In this document: positions 25,202 to 36,554 of the stretch, one piece after another | How positions within the stretch are numbered: position 1 is the first letter of the stretch | How the letters are laid out: each line of letters starts with the position of its first letter | Assembly: GCA_002946415.1 (NCBI GenBank) | Contig: NJPS01000050.1 | Coordinates: 248,001 to 312,000, forward strand | Direction of reading: 5' to 3' | DNA from: Rutstroemia sp. NJR-2017a BVV2 | Taxonomy: Eukaryota > Ascomycota > Leotiomycetes > Helotiales > Rutstroemiaceae | Length of the DNA: 64,000 nt | Program-made: the position numbers and the translations under genes | Notes under the pieces: generated by a model | The model's input: the letters and a program-made list of their open reading frames with translations, nothing else | Databases searched by the model: none | Told to the model about the DNA's origin: nothing

Positions 25202-26396
25202 ATGATGATGCATTGCTGCTAGACATTCTAGGGTGGCAAGGAGTGAAAGGGACGGCCGAAAGACGGAGACGGAATGGAATCATATATGCCACGCTTCAAC
25301 TTTTATACCTTTTTAGTATATATCAGTCTTGCTATTAAACTCCCAGCCAGAATAACACTCTGGAGACTGTTCGCCAATATACTGGTTTGAACCATCGTCC
25401 CACTTTATTCATAACCCACAGTCAGGGGAACTTTCACAACACACTTCGTGCTGTTGACCATCAGTGCCCAGTAAATTCCGATGGTTACAACTTACTTAGA
25501 TATATACTTGATCGTGTCGAAGCCTGTCCCCTCGTTTCATTCCGGTTGACCACTCACGAACTTTTTTTACCGTAAAGTATAGCTGGGATAATAGGAGAAT
25601 CGCTTCCTTTCCTAGCCCCTCACATCCGTCCCATTCCCTCCGATGCATTCCAAACCCCTCAAATCAAACCACCCTCTCCACACCATTATCTCCCTCAAGT
25701 AGAAAGCAATCCATCCCCCCACCAGAAGAAAACCCGCTATCAGTAAACCCCTTACAGCTAAGTATAGTATATCGCAAGAAAAATATACTTCCCGATAGTT
25801 GTATCCAACCAACTAGCCGTTCATAGAATCATAGTCATATATTTGTATATATACTCTAGATATTGGAGGTAAGAGGATATATCGTATAATCTTTTCTTAA
25901 GTTAATCAAACCCTCACTCACCTCCTCACCACCTCCCACCTTCTCATTCCCCACTTCATTTAACTTCCCCTCCCCTCCCATCTTCTCCACTCAAATCCCC
26001 CCCCCCAAACCACACTCACACAGCCAACCCAACCAACAAGCTACAAAACATCCCACCACAAACAGAAAATCATAATTAAAATTTCACCGTAGGCAGCAAA
26101 AAAGCAGACAACAAGAGGCAAAAGGCATAAACACCAAGACGAAGACGAAGAAGTTTTTTGATATTTTCTCTCCCTTCCCTTCGCTGTCCTCCACCACACC
26201 ACTACCACCACCACCCTATAAATCTCATCTCATCTTATCATCTTCGCTCAATTCCACTATCTCTGGTTCAAAAATACAAAATCGAATTTCTCTCATCATA
26301 AAAAATCAGAAAAGCAAGCCCCAGCTTCTCCACTCCACTGCCCTTCCCTCCCCCCGCCCTCCCTTTCCCCCATTTCCCCTTTAACCCCCACAACCC
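25202..26396. other. Intergenic and 3' flank of the BET gene
   Basis: These 1.2 kb hold no coding frame I can support. From about 25600 to 26390 the + strand is C/T/A-rich with very little G, which is probably the long 3' untranslated region of the minus-strand BET gene. Confidence 0.4.
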
Positions 26397-29300
26397 CTAC
26401 TCCTCCTCCGAATCCGACGAATCATCCCCACTACTCTCCTCCGCCCCTCTCATCTCCACACTCTCGACCGGCTCCTGCGACCTGGACCCCGCCCCCCTAA
26501 ACTCCTGCATCTTATCCCTCAACTGCGCAATCTTGCGTTCCTGTTCGCCCTTGGACATGGGTTTATTTTTCTTCTTCTGCATCGGCTTGGCCGGGACGCG
26601 GGGCTCCTCTTTCTTCTCGTACGACTCCTTGACTGCCGATTCTACATCTGGCGCATATTGCTTGATGAAATCGTAGATTTTCCAGAGCACGGGTACGCTG
26701 ATCATGTCGATGTCGAGCTCGAGGGTTCCGTCATCGTCGGTCTGGGGGTGTTTGTTAGTTTAAGATGCGTATGGTGATGGGGATGGGGAAAACTTACGGT
26801 AATGTTTGGCTGATCTTCCCTAATCAGTGTCATGACTTGGTTAGAGATGTTCTCAGGCAAAGCACCAATACCACTCGAGATGACTTCCTTCTCCAAAGTA
26901 CCCATGTATCTTTCCCTCCGAGGACCAGCAGCCTTTTTCGTCGGTCCAGAGGTAGCCTTTTTAGGCGGCAGAGATTTCTTTACTGGCTTGGCAGATTTGG
27001 CTTTCTTGCTTGAAGACTTTTTTGATGCGCTCGCGGCGGCGGCAGCAGCAGCAGCTTCGTCGACTTTCTTCTTGATGACAGAAATCATGTCCTTTTGCAT
27101 CTTGATCAGCTCTGCGTCATCACCTCTATCAAGCATATTGATGAGCTTGTTCTGCTCTTCAACAAGACGTTCAGTGAATTGAGAGGTAGCTGGTGGTCCG
27201 GGTGCGGGTTGTGCCTCCTCCTCGCTTTCTTCCTCTTCAGTCTCCGCTTCTCTCTCAGGTGTTGCAGCTTGAGGTTGATGTTCAGCGATCCATTTATCCT
27301 TCTTAGCCACCATTGAATTAAAGACCTCCTCAAATTCCTTACCCATGGTTCGGACGCCATTTCCTTCAGGGTTGAACTTGAAGCAGTTTTGGAAGATTAA
27401 TCTCACGTCTGATTCGAACTCCTTGGCTCTAGAATAGTTACCATTGTGAAGTTTCTCACTAACAACAGAGATATCCATTGGCTGCTTGATGACCGTAAAA
27501 TAGTTGGGAATTTGCAGGGCAACAGGATCAACAGGCTGTAGGAAGGGGCTCGAATAAGGGTAATGCTTTGGCTTCTTCATCTCTGCCAGCACTTCTTCGC
27601 ACCATTTGAGCTCTGTGGAGAACTTCTTGCTCTTGGGTCTCATGGAGGAGTAAGGCAAATCCTTGTTCTTTGGTGGGTGAATCTCTCGTTTAGGTCGGCC
27701 ATCCTTTGTAGAGTCGCGGCGAATCAAGGGCGTACTTGTAACAGGGTCAAGAGCAAACGTTGGCGCAGCAGCAGTACTGGCAGGAGCAACAGCATTACTC
27801 GATCCACGGGATGGTCTTCGAGCCGCAGAAGCACGTGGTGCCGCATCAACGACGGGAGGTGTTGGTCGCTTTGTCTTTTCCTTTTTGACCGGTTTGGCCA
27901 CTGCGGGTGGTTCCGGTGGAAGATTTGCTAGCTTCTCAAACATCGACATTCTGACGTCATTTGCAGCTGTCGCAACAAGATGGTCTTCACCGTTGAACGT
28001 TACCGCATTGTTGTAGAGAAGATCCAGATCCGCCTTCAAGTCATTGATTGTTTTGTAATTGCCATTTCTCAGCTTCTTCTCCATGGTGCCAAGATCTATC
28101 TCATTTGGAATTCTTGCCGCATACGCTTCAGCAAATGCAGGCCAAAGCACTGCAACAGGTGCCTTGAAATTCTTTCCGGCTTGTGTTTTGAGCACATTCT
28201 TAAGAATTCTGTTGATTTCCCTCGTTTGATGATGAGAGATTGGGCGCGAGGCATAATCCGATGGTTTTGGAGTACCATTGGCACCGTTCTGAGAAGCCGC
28301 AGGGGTTGCTGCATGGGAACCGTTCGGCTCTTCCACTTCCTCTGTCTTGGTACGCTTGGCCAATGGTACGTCATCATCGTCATCCTCACGCTCACGCGCG
28401 ACCTTAGCGATTTGTGCGTGAACTGGCGCATCGACCATGTCAACGTCTTTTGAAGTCGCATTGGTCTTGGGAGAAATATCCATAGGGGATTCGGCCTTGG
28501 TAGGTTGCTCGGGCTCTACTTGTGGTTGTGCAGAGATATCCATATCAACAGATGGTGCCGCGTTATTGGGTGATGATGGGGGAAGATTGGAGCGAGGTGC
28601 ATCGAATGTAAGGTTCATGTCGTCAACTAACGTTTCGTCCTTGACGTCTTCTTGCATGGGGTCCGAAGGGCTTTTATCCTCGACAGCCGGCTGCTCTTCC
28701 GTATTAGCTTCATCTTCTGCCTTACCAGCTTGGTCATCTGACGCTGGAGGTTGTTCGATGGTAGATTGCTCTTCTGTATGGGCTTGTTCTTCCGCCGCAT
28801 GAGACCCTTCCTTGTTGTCACTCGGCTGCTCATCCCGTGTAGGTAATTGCTCGTCCTGCTTATCGGCCGCGGGCAAAGAAGGTTGGCGCAAACCCTCGGA
28901 CGGTTCTCGAGTTAGCGGTGAGATGTCTTCTCGTAGATCGGCTCTTAGATCGGACACTGGCGCATCGATAACGGGCGGGACAGTCTCCGAAGTGACGTTT
29001 TCAACGGCGGATTCGATTATGTCGTCAGCAGAAGTAGGTAAATCGAGCCCTGGTATAATGTTCTCTTCGGTGGAGGTGGGTTCTATAGGCTCGGTGGAAG
29101 TTGTTGTGGTATTAGAATCTAGAACTTGGGAAATGTTGGGGGTATCGGAATCTGGCGCATGCGACTCAAGTAATGTTGACGCAGCCATTGAACTGTTGAG
29201 CGAATGCGCTTTGGCATTCACTTCTCCATTTACTTCTGGCGCAGAAGTCAATGAATCTTCGAGAGTATTGTTTATTTCATTTTCAGAAGGGAGTGGTTGT

Positions 29301-29452
29301 TCAGTTTTGGAATCATCGCGAGTAGAGGTTCTGTTTGAAATTTGATTGATAAATATAAGTGTACAAATAGAAGAACGAAAGAAAAAGAAGAGATAAGAAA
29401 AAAAGGAATTTATGTGGAGGACTCACCCGTTGATATCTAGATCCAAAGCCAT
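26397..29452 (-). CDS. BDF1: BET double-bromodomain protein (Bdf1/Brd4-like)
   Basis: Three exons (29452-29427, 29330-26798, 26741-26397) give 967 residues. BET proteins bind acetylated histones and support transcription initiation in the nucleus. A long acidic, Glu/Gln/Pro-rich N-terminus (about residues 1-370) precedes bromodomain 1 (about 375-475, with LLYNNAVTFNGEDH supplying the acetyl-lysine Asn). Bromodomain 2 follows (about 584-695, with YFTVIKQPMDI and NCFKFNPEG), then a Lys-rich linker. The extra-terminal domain starts at about residue 820 and is crossed by the second intron. It ends in a Ser/Asp/Glu-rich tail (SSGDDSSDSEEE). The first exon codes only nine residues and was chosen because it restores an ATG (29452-29450) with good splice sites. 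The ZA loop of bromodomain 1 is unusual: PNEIDLGTM where PMDLGTM is usual. Confidence 0.93.
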
Positions 29453-31865
29453 CTTTTCAGATGATGGAACGGGCACCGTCTTTTGCTCCAAAGCTAGACC
29501 TTCTGAATGTTGTGTGGTCATGACGGCCATCAACAAGCAGAGATCCTCTATCTACAGAGGTGAATTGAATGCGACCAAACTGAGGTGGAAGGCTGGTAGC
29601 AAGCACTGAAGCTGAAGAAATTATGAAGAATGATCGCGCGGCCGTGTCAATCAAGGCGGGTGCGTCGACAGGTCGCTGGTGCTTGTTGCGCAGCCGTAGA
29701 AATTTTGTTTGGTATAAGAAGTGGACGCGACAAACGAGAAGATTGTGGGTCTCGGATCAGTGGTGGGTTGTACCGTTAAATGCGCAATATCGTGAGTGAA
29801 TAGAGAAGGTACAGCGACAGCAGAGTACCGGGGCGGAAGGCTACAGCAAAGCTGAAGAAAGAAAAGCTGTGGCGGGGTATAGTATTCTGGTATTGGTGCG
29901 CCGATGCGAATGCGATTGTGATTGTGGGTATGGATGCGATTGTTCCTGGGAGCTATTGTCTTTATTTAATACTCGAGCTGACGTATACAGCCTTGTGCGC
30001 TGCGTGCGTAGGATGCGACAAAGGAATGGGTGAATGGGGTGAATGTGGGTGATGTGATGGTGACAAGGCTTTGTGAAAGAGGATGAGACTGCAGCCGTAC
30101 GTACCTGTTACTCTTAGCCTTATACTTAGAGACAGCTTTAGCTTGCCACCCTGACTCAACTGTTTACTTTGAGGTGGAGATGGGAAATCGTGATCTCGTG
30201 AAAGGTACACACAGCTCCGACTTCCGATGCTGCGACGCGCCGAAAGTGAAATTCGTGGGAGGGAATGCGATATAATTCGTTATGCCGTGCTAATAGTGGC
30301 GATGAACGCGTCGGTATGAGTTCCCTATGGTTATTTTGTCTGTACGGCGGCGACGGTAGCAGCAGGGGAGCCTTTCTCAGAGTTGAATGTGGTTCAAAGT
30401 AAGTTGTGAGGGTGAAGTGAAGCGCGTCGCGATGCTTCGATGTTCTGGGGTAAAAAAAGGTACAACTAGCGAAAGCGACCCCAGGATAATTACCAGAACA
30501 CGAAACACGAAGCACGGAAGTTCAATCTCAAACTCAACTTCAATTCAATCTTAACCTTTTCTTCGGGATCTTCGGGAGGATCGGGAATTGCGATTGACCC
30601 GGCCCGGAAATGGATTGCGATTATAATTTCCTTGATCCGATAGTGAGGGAGGAGGGAGAAAGAACGGAACGAATAGGTAATTCGTTTTCGTGGTTCTGTT
30701 TGTGAGGGTTGATGCAAGCAATGCAACACAGCCGGAACTCTTTCCTTTCTCTTCTTAGTTTGTCTCGCCAGGAGGATATCCCAAAGACAAAACGTCGAAG
30801 GTGGAAGGGGAAAGAGAAAGCAACAGGAACCAGAATGGTAGGGTATGAAGCTTGATACGAGAGGAAGAGAAGATTAGAAGAAAAGAGTACACTTCATAGG
30901 AACTAAGTGTAGAGCGACTTTTATGAATCTTTCGGATAAAAAGTGTACGCGGAAAGGGTGAATATCATGTGTTTTGGATTTTGTGTTTGGGTTTTGTGTT
31001 TGGGTGTAAGTCTTTTGGTCGGTGGTCGGTGGTCGGTGCTTTGGTGGGCGTTGACGAATGAGAAGGCCGTCGCAAAAATAAAAAGGTCCTTCTTTGAAAA
31101 ATTGGTTGCAAAGAGCGAGAGATTTCGGGGGGATGCACGATTAACATATTTAAACGACCGAAGTCAGTGACCAGGAGGAAGTGATTGCGCTAAGCCGCTT
31201 TGGCCCTTAGCGACCGCTCCAGTATGCTGTGGCTCGGTGGACGTGAACCAATGGAAACCGGATGCGGACCCACTCCGAATGAGGTAAGGGAAAATATGGG
31301 AAGATATGAAGAAAATGTGAAGGAGCGGCCATGGATCCGGCTGGATGCGTGTGGGCGACGAGCGGATTATGCAAGGATTGATGCAAATAATGCCGACGCA
31401 TAATCTGGCCCAGCCAATGAAAATATAAACAGCAAACAAGCCACATTTAGGATAGCGCCCAGCACTCTGGCCCGCATTGACCCTTTCGCAGGCGAAGCAA
31501 GTTGACACGCCGGATAAATCTGGCACGTGATCCATTGATTGTCTAATCTGAAGCCGCAAAAAAAAAAAGTTGGCCGAGATTTTTGTCGATTGATTGATAG
31601 CTACAAGCCTCTCTTCACAAGAAGAGTTTCCCTCAATCTCAACCACCACCGCGATTGAGTCCTCAAGTCAAGTCGATTCCTGATTAGATTGCGTATCTCC
31701 ATACGAATACTCACCACGATCCAATTAATTCCCGTTTGACAGATCAATAATCCTGACCTTCTCACACGACTTTCGCATAAATCTACCCACTTCGCCCTGC
31801 CATCACCTTCACTTTCACTTTCACGTACCAATTTCTTCATACCGCACAACAAACACACAAGCATA
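29453..31865. promoter_or_regulatory. Divergent promoter region of the BET and Utp5-like genes
   Basis: These 2.4 kb separate two divergent housekeeping genes. No protein-coding frame with domain support is present; open frames on both strands here are compositional. Both leaders are pyrimidine-rich on their own sense strands. No individual element could be assigned. Confidence 0.4.
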
Positions 31866-33089
31866 ATGTCTACAAAGCGGAAGCTCCCTACCAAGCTTGG
31901 CCAGCCAATGGTCAAGCAATCAGCCAAATCATTCGGACAAATCCATTTAGATGAATCGAAGACAGTTGTCTCAGGCGGAGGACATGCGACTGGAGCAAAA
32001 ACGAACGGAACAACGAATGGCACCGTAGTCGAGATCTCCAGCGATTCTGGTAGTGGAAGTGACAACGAGGAGGAAGAGGATGAGGAAGAAGCAAGCGATG
32101 CGGACAACGATAAGGATGAGGATGGCCCGGCTGAGAACCCCGCAGATGTAGCAATGGAAGATGCAACCGCGGAGGCTGCAGATGGAGATGTTGAGGAGGC
32201 TGGAGAACCGTCTTTTGGAGATCTCGTTCGAGCACATGCTTCGGAACCTATCGATGTTAATGCCGCGTTCGAAGACCCTTCCGCACAAGCTTTGGCCTAT
32301 CCAGCAGGCTCACAGCTTCAAGCACCGTCCGGCGCATCTCTCGGAACGGTTCTTACTCAGGCTTTGAGAACAAACGATGTTAATTTGCTCGAATCCTGTC
32401 TACAGACCAGCGATCTGAATACCATCAAGTCTACAATTCAAAGACTCGACTCTCCCCTTGCAGGAACGCTACTACAAAAGTTGGCTGAGAGATTACATAG
32501 AAGACCCGGCAGAGCAGGAAGTCTTATGGTTTGGGTTCAGTGGTCAATGGTCACACATGGGGGATACCTCGCTACGCAGAAAGACTTGATCAAGAAGTTG
32601 GCCGAAGTGAACAAAGTGATCGACGAGCGATCGAAAGCTCTACAGCATCTCCTATCGCTGAAAGGCAAACTGGACATGTTGGAAGCACAAATCCAATTGC
32701 GCCGCTCAATGCAAAACCGACGACTGGACAGCGAAGACAACGACGAGGGGGTGATCTACGTAGAAGGACAAGAAAGCGACGATGACGAGGAGGGCATGGT
32801 CAATGGCAAAACCAACGGCGATATCGAGGACGTTTCGGATTCGGACGAGGAGGAAGACATGTTACGATTCGTCGCAGCGTCGGACAATGAAGAAGACGAC
32901 GAGAGTGGTGATAACTTAATAGATGATGAGGCTGAAGATACGGATGCGGATACTGGGGATGAGGATGAGGTGGATCACGATGACATTGATGAGCAAGGTG
33001 ACAAGGACGAAAGTGATGATGCTGCTGCATCGGGGCCTCCGCCATCGAAGATGCAACGTTTAGGTGGTGCGTATTCGAAAAGAAGATGA
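31866..33089 (+). CDS. Utp12-domain protein, Utp5/WDR43-like small-subunit processome factor
   Basis: A single exon codes for 407 residues. Residues about 150-285 (from GASLGTVLTQALRTNDVNLLE to QIQLRRSMQNRR) form a Utp12 domain, a helical region shared by U3 snoRNP proteins that act in 18S pre-rRNA processing in the nucleolus. Its spacing and the MVWVQWSMVTHGGYL segment fit the Utp5/WDR43 branch best. Both flanks are highly acidic (for example EEEEDEEEASDADNDKDED near residue 75), typical of nucleolar proteins, and a basic start (STKRKLPTK) may serve as nuclear targeting. No WD40 repeats are visible, unlike the longer yeast and animal proteins, so this is a short form. The start at 31866 follows a long CT-rich leader. 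Confidence 0.82.
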   Translation: MSTKRKLPTKLGQPMVKQSAKSFGQIHLDESKTVVSGGGHATGAKTNGTTNGTVVEISSDSGSGSDNEEEEDEEEASDADNDKDEDGPAENPADVAMEDATAEAADGDVEEAGEPSFGDLVRAHASEPIDVNAAFEDPSAQALAYPAGSQLQAPSGASLGTVLTQALRTNDVNLLESCLQTSDLNTIKSTIQRLDSPLAGTLLQKLAERLHRRPGRAGSLMVWVQWSMVTHGGYLATQKDLIKKLAEVNKVIDERSKALQHLLSLKGKLDMLEAQIQLRRSMQNRRLDSEDNDEGVIYVEGQESDDDEEGMVNGKTNGDIEDVSDSDEEEDMLRFVAASDNEEDDESGDNLIDDEAEDTDADTGDEDEVDHDDIDEQGDKDESDDAAASGPPPSKMQRLGGAYSKRR

Positions 33090-34573
33090 ATTTGATTCTC
33101 TTTTCATAGCACCTTTCGGTAATGCATCTTTCTTTTTCGGCGTCGCATGATGTGGAGTTAGTTCTTGTGCTCTTGTTTTCATTTCTTCAACACCGTTTCC
33201 GTTTGGGTGCGGAGGCGGGGGGGTATTCTGAACCAAAAACGGTGTATGTATGAGTGTACAAGCTGGCTGTTTCCGAGGGTTAGGTAGATGGATATACAGT
33301 ATCGATAGAGGTTGAGCTTGAGCTTGGGTACTATGAATGGCAATGGATATGGATATGGATGTGGAGTTGCGATACAGCAAATGAACGAAAGCTTCCAGAA
33401 CAGAAAGATCAAAGCTTATGCAAATGTGAACCCTTGCTTGAGCTGAAACGGCGCAGATCCCCTGTCTAGCCACGCCAGCCTACTTCACCGGTGACCGGGT
33501 CAGGGCAACGTGATCAGGAAGACTCATAATTTGGTGGTCATGTGATGATGCATCTGCAGTGGTCAAATTTTGTCGGCCATGGATTTTGGTCTTTGGGCTG
33601 GGTGTTCGGTTGAATTTTTCGATTGGAGCAAACAAATCCATCTATTTTAAACCACACAATAAAAATATACCACGTCCCTTTTGCATGGAGCTGACGGCCA
33701 CACACTGATCGACTGAGTGACACCTTATCGGCCAGGAAAAATACGTGATGCATCAATCCAATCTCTTTCTCGTGATGCACTTGCGGCCTTAGCCCGGATG
33801 AGGCTCTCACTTCTTCGTACAGATACGTACTTAATCTCGGATCTTCAAGGGCCAGACTGTTCCGTTTGCTGCGCACACTGTGGTCGCTCGCAGAAGAAAT
33901 ACCAAAGCTGTGATCTTACCTTACGACTGGCGGAGAAGTGGAACAAAACATCGATGTCTAGGGGGTAAATCTGACGGGATATCTGACGGGACATTCAACG
34001 GGATATCTTGCTTCTTCCTGACTCACTGCCACTCACACCGTCGACTGAGCCCTTTCGCGGTCTACCAGCAGGGATTCGGTCCATAATGGAAAAATGCTTA
34101 CGAGGCCTTTGCGTATGTATTGACATGTATTGACCATACATATCATACAAAACCCCGTCGCCATTCTTCCCTGCAAATGCTCGTTTGTATTAGATTTCCC
34201 TTCTCCTTTCTATGCGTTCTTTCAATTCGACTTTTTGCACTCTTACAAAATACCTGCTTTTAAAGAACACCGATTTTCTTTTCGCGCAATACTTCCATTC
34301 CTTTTCCATCCGTCTTCTCCGACACGCTGTGCCGCGTTCCGTCTTGTCACACCCACCTGCAGGCCCTCCCCTTTCTTGGCAACCAATTCTCCAGCATCGT
34401 GAATTAATTTACTGGACGCCATAAGCTTGGCACCATCATATTTCTACGCATCCGTCAAAACAAGGCTGGATTTGCAGCCTTGTGTTTTTCTATACAATAC
34501 CATCACACTCATTTTTAACCCATTGTAAGGAAAGCAGAGAAAGAGAAGAAAAGGAATAAACAGAGAAGGAAAA
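33090..34573. other. Intergenic
   Basis: These 1.5 kb hold no supported gene. A small direct repeat of gacgggatatct and close variants lies at about 33970-34010. A (ggatat)n-like run is at about 33345-33365. The region includes the promoter of the SGNH-like gene. Confidence 0.4.
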
Positions 34574-36554
34574 ATGCGAGCGTTTACAAGGCTGGGTGCC
34601 TTGGTTTTCGCCGCCATACTGTCTTTACTGACGATCTTGACTCTGCTGCCAGAAACGCGGGTTACCGAACATTTCAGGAAGATTGAAATCGGAGGGACCA
34701 GTCTCAATGATGTTTCGGACAAAGTATGGGATTGGGCTTCGGGCGGTGATGATGATGATGAAGAAGAGGGAGGTGTGAGATTGGTGGTTTTTGGTGATTC
34801 TTGGGTCGATGATACGATTGAGGAGTATGCGGATGGAAAGGGGAAGAGCTGGACCGAGGTCTTGTGCGAAGAGGTATGTACGACTCGATGGCCGAATTTC
34901 GCATGCGCGTGGTTATTTCTGTTCTACTGATTCTCTGTTTGGGAAATGCTATTGATTGATGCTAATTCAATTGATTTAACAGCTTCAATGCGTCTCGTAC
35001 ATCAACATGGCCGCTTCCCAACCCAGCAGCGCATATCCCTCATCACCTCCCACCGGCGCCTTAACCTCCAACGAGATCCATCTCCTCGCAGTGCAAGGCT
35101 CCGCTCAATATGAATCAGCATCCAAAACCGCAGATAAAATGCTCCCCGACTTCAAAGCCCAAGTCCAATCCTTCATCGCGCTGCCACCGCCCAAAAAAGT
35201 CACCGAGACCATCTTCGTCCTATCCTTCGGCACCTGGGACGTCTGGCATCTCGCGGGTCTCGATCCATCAAAAGCAAAAGCCGCCACCGACGCAGCTGTC
35301 GAGGAGATGTTCTTCCAGCTCGATAACCTGTACGCTCATTACCGCGGGACATTGGAGTCCACGCACGTTCTCGAAAAACCCGCAGAAAACGAAAACCGCT
35401 CCATATCGCATCCGCAGTTCCGCGTCGTGATTCCAAAATTATTCGACCCGACACTGCTCCCTGGTTGGTTATCCCAGAGACCGGTCCCGTTGAAACCGAG
35501 CTCAGTGGCGGAACATCAGAAGAATGCGATTCATCTGCTGGGGAAGTGGGAGTTGGCGGTGGAGAATAAGTTTAGGCCTTGGTTTGCGACGGCCCCGGAA
35601 GCGATGTCGGTGAAGGCGTGGACGGAGTTGGCCGAGAATGTGGAGGCGTCAAGTGAAAGTGAGGAGGGAAATACTGAAGGGGTGGAAAACGCGGCTCCGG
35701 ATGCGCAGCAGGAGGGGACGGTGGTGCCGCAGGTTGAGGGAAATGTGGTTATTCCGGAAGGTTTTGAGCAGGGTCTTTCGCAGAAGCAGGGGCAGCAGCA
35801 AGAGCAAGGACAACAGCAGGGGCAAGAGCAGGAGCAATCGCAGGACCAGGAGCAATCACAAGGGACAGAGCAACAGCAATCGCAGCAGCAAGGTCAACAG
35901 CAAGAGCAGGAACAATCGCAAGAGCAAGACCAAAACCAAGACCAAAACCAACAACAAACTCAACAACAGCCCGACCAAACCTCCCAAACCAAATCCAAAC
36001 GCAACTCAAACCCCCCAACCCCCCAAACAAAAAACACAACTCCCATTCCCCCTCCTCTCAAAGACGTCTTCTACTACGATCTGCAAAAATACCTCCTTGA
36101 TCTTATCGTGGAGCATCAGCTTGAAGACGCCGGAATCTCGGATGCGAGCGGCTTGGGCACGAAGGAGAGCCCGTTTGTTTCGGTTTATGATGCTTGTTTG
36201 AGGGAGGGGGGTGAGGAGGACGAGGAGAAGAGGAGGGGTGTGGGTAAAAGGATGAATAATAAGATGGGGAAGAGGAGTGCAGGGGTGGAGAAGAGCGGAA
36301 TGAGCAAAGTATGGGGTAAAAGGGTGTTGGGTAAGGGTAAAGGGTTAAATAAAAAAATGGCCGAAGGACCCAAACAAGTCGATGTTAACGGACTACTGGT
36401 GTGTGCGGATCCGGACGATTACCTGTTCTGGAACGAGTTCTCGATGGGAGGGAAGGCGAGTGGGGAGGTGGGGAGGGAGGTGGCAGGGTTGGTGAGGGGG
36501 GGGAAGACGTTGAGGAGGAGTTGGGGGATGGAGGGGGCGGTGCCGGGGAGTTGA
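34574..36554 (+). CDS. SGNH/GDSL-hydrolase-like membrane protein with a long glutamine tract
   Basis: Two exons (34574-34873 and 34983-36554; phase-0 intron) give 623 residues. A signal-anchor helix lies at residues 8-25. The segment VVFGDSW (GDSW at 74-77) is SGNH block I with the nucleophile Ser. SFGTWDVW (183-186 for GTWD) fits block III, where Asn is usual. Near the C-terminus DDYLFWNEFS sits where block V normally gives Asp and His; no His follows, so hydrolase activity is doubtful. Residues about 360-433 are almost entirely Gln with Glu, Ser and Gly, then a Lys/Gly-rich stretch follows. The substrate is unknown. The G-rich 3' end and Q-rich insert have low-complexity codon use unlike exon 1. 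The family call is moderate. Confidence 0.7.

Noticed and set aside
28437..29345. Long plus-strand frames opposite the BET gene (Ser/Gly-rich)
   Set aside because: They are the antisense of the acidic low-complexity BET N-terminus and have no independent start context or domain.
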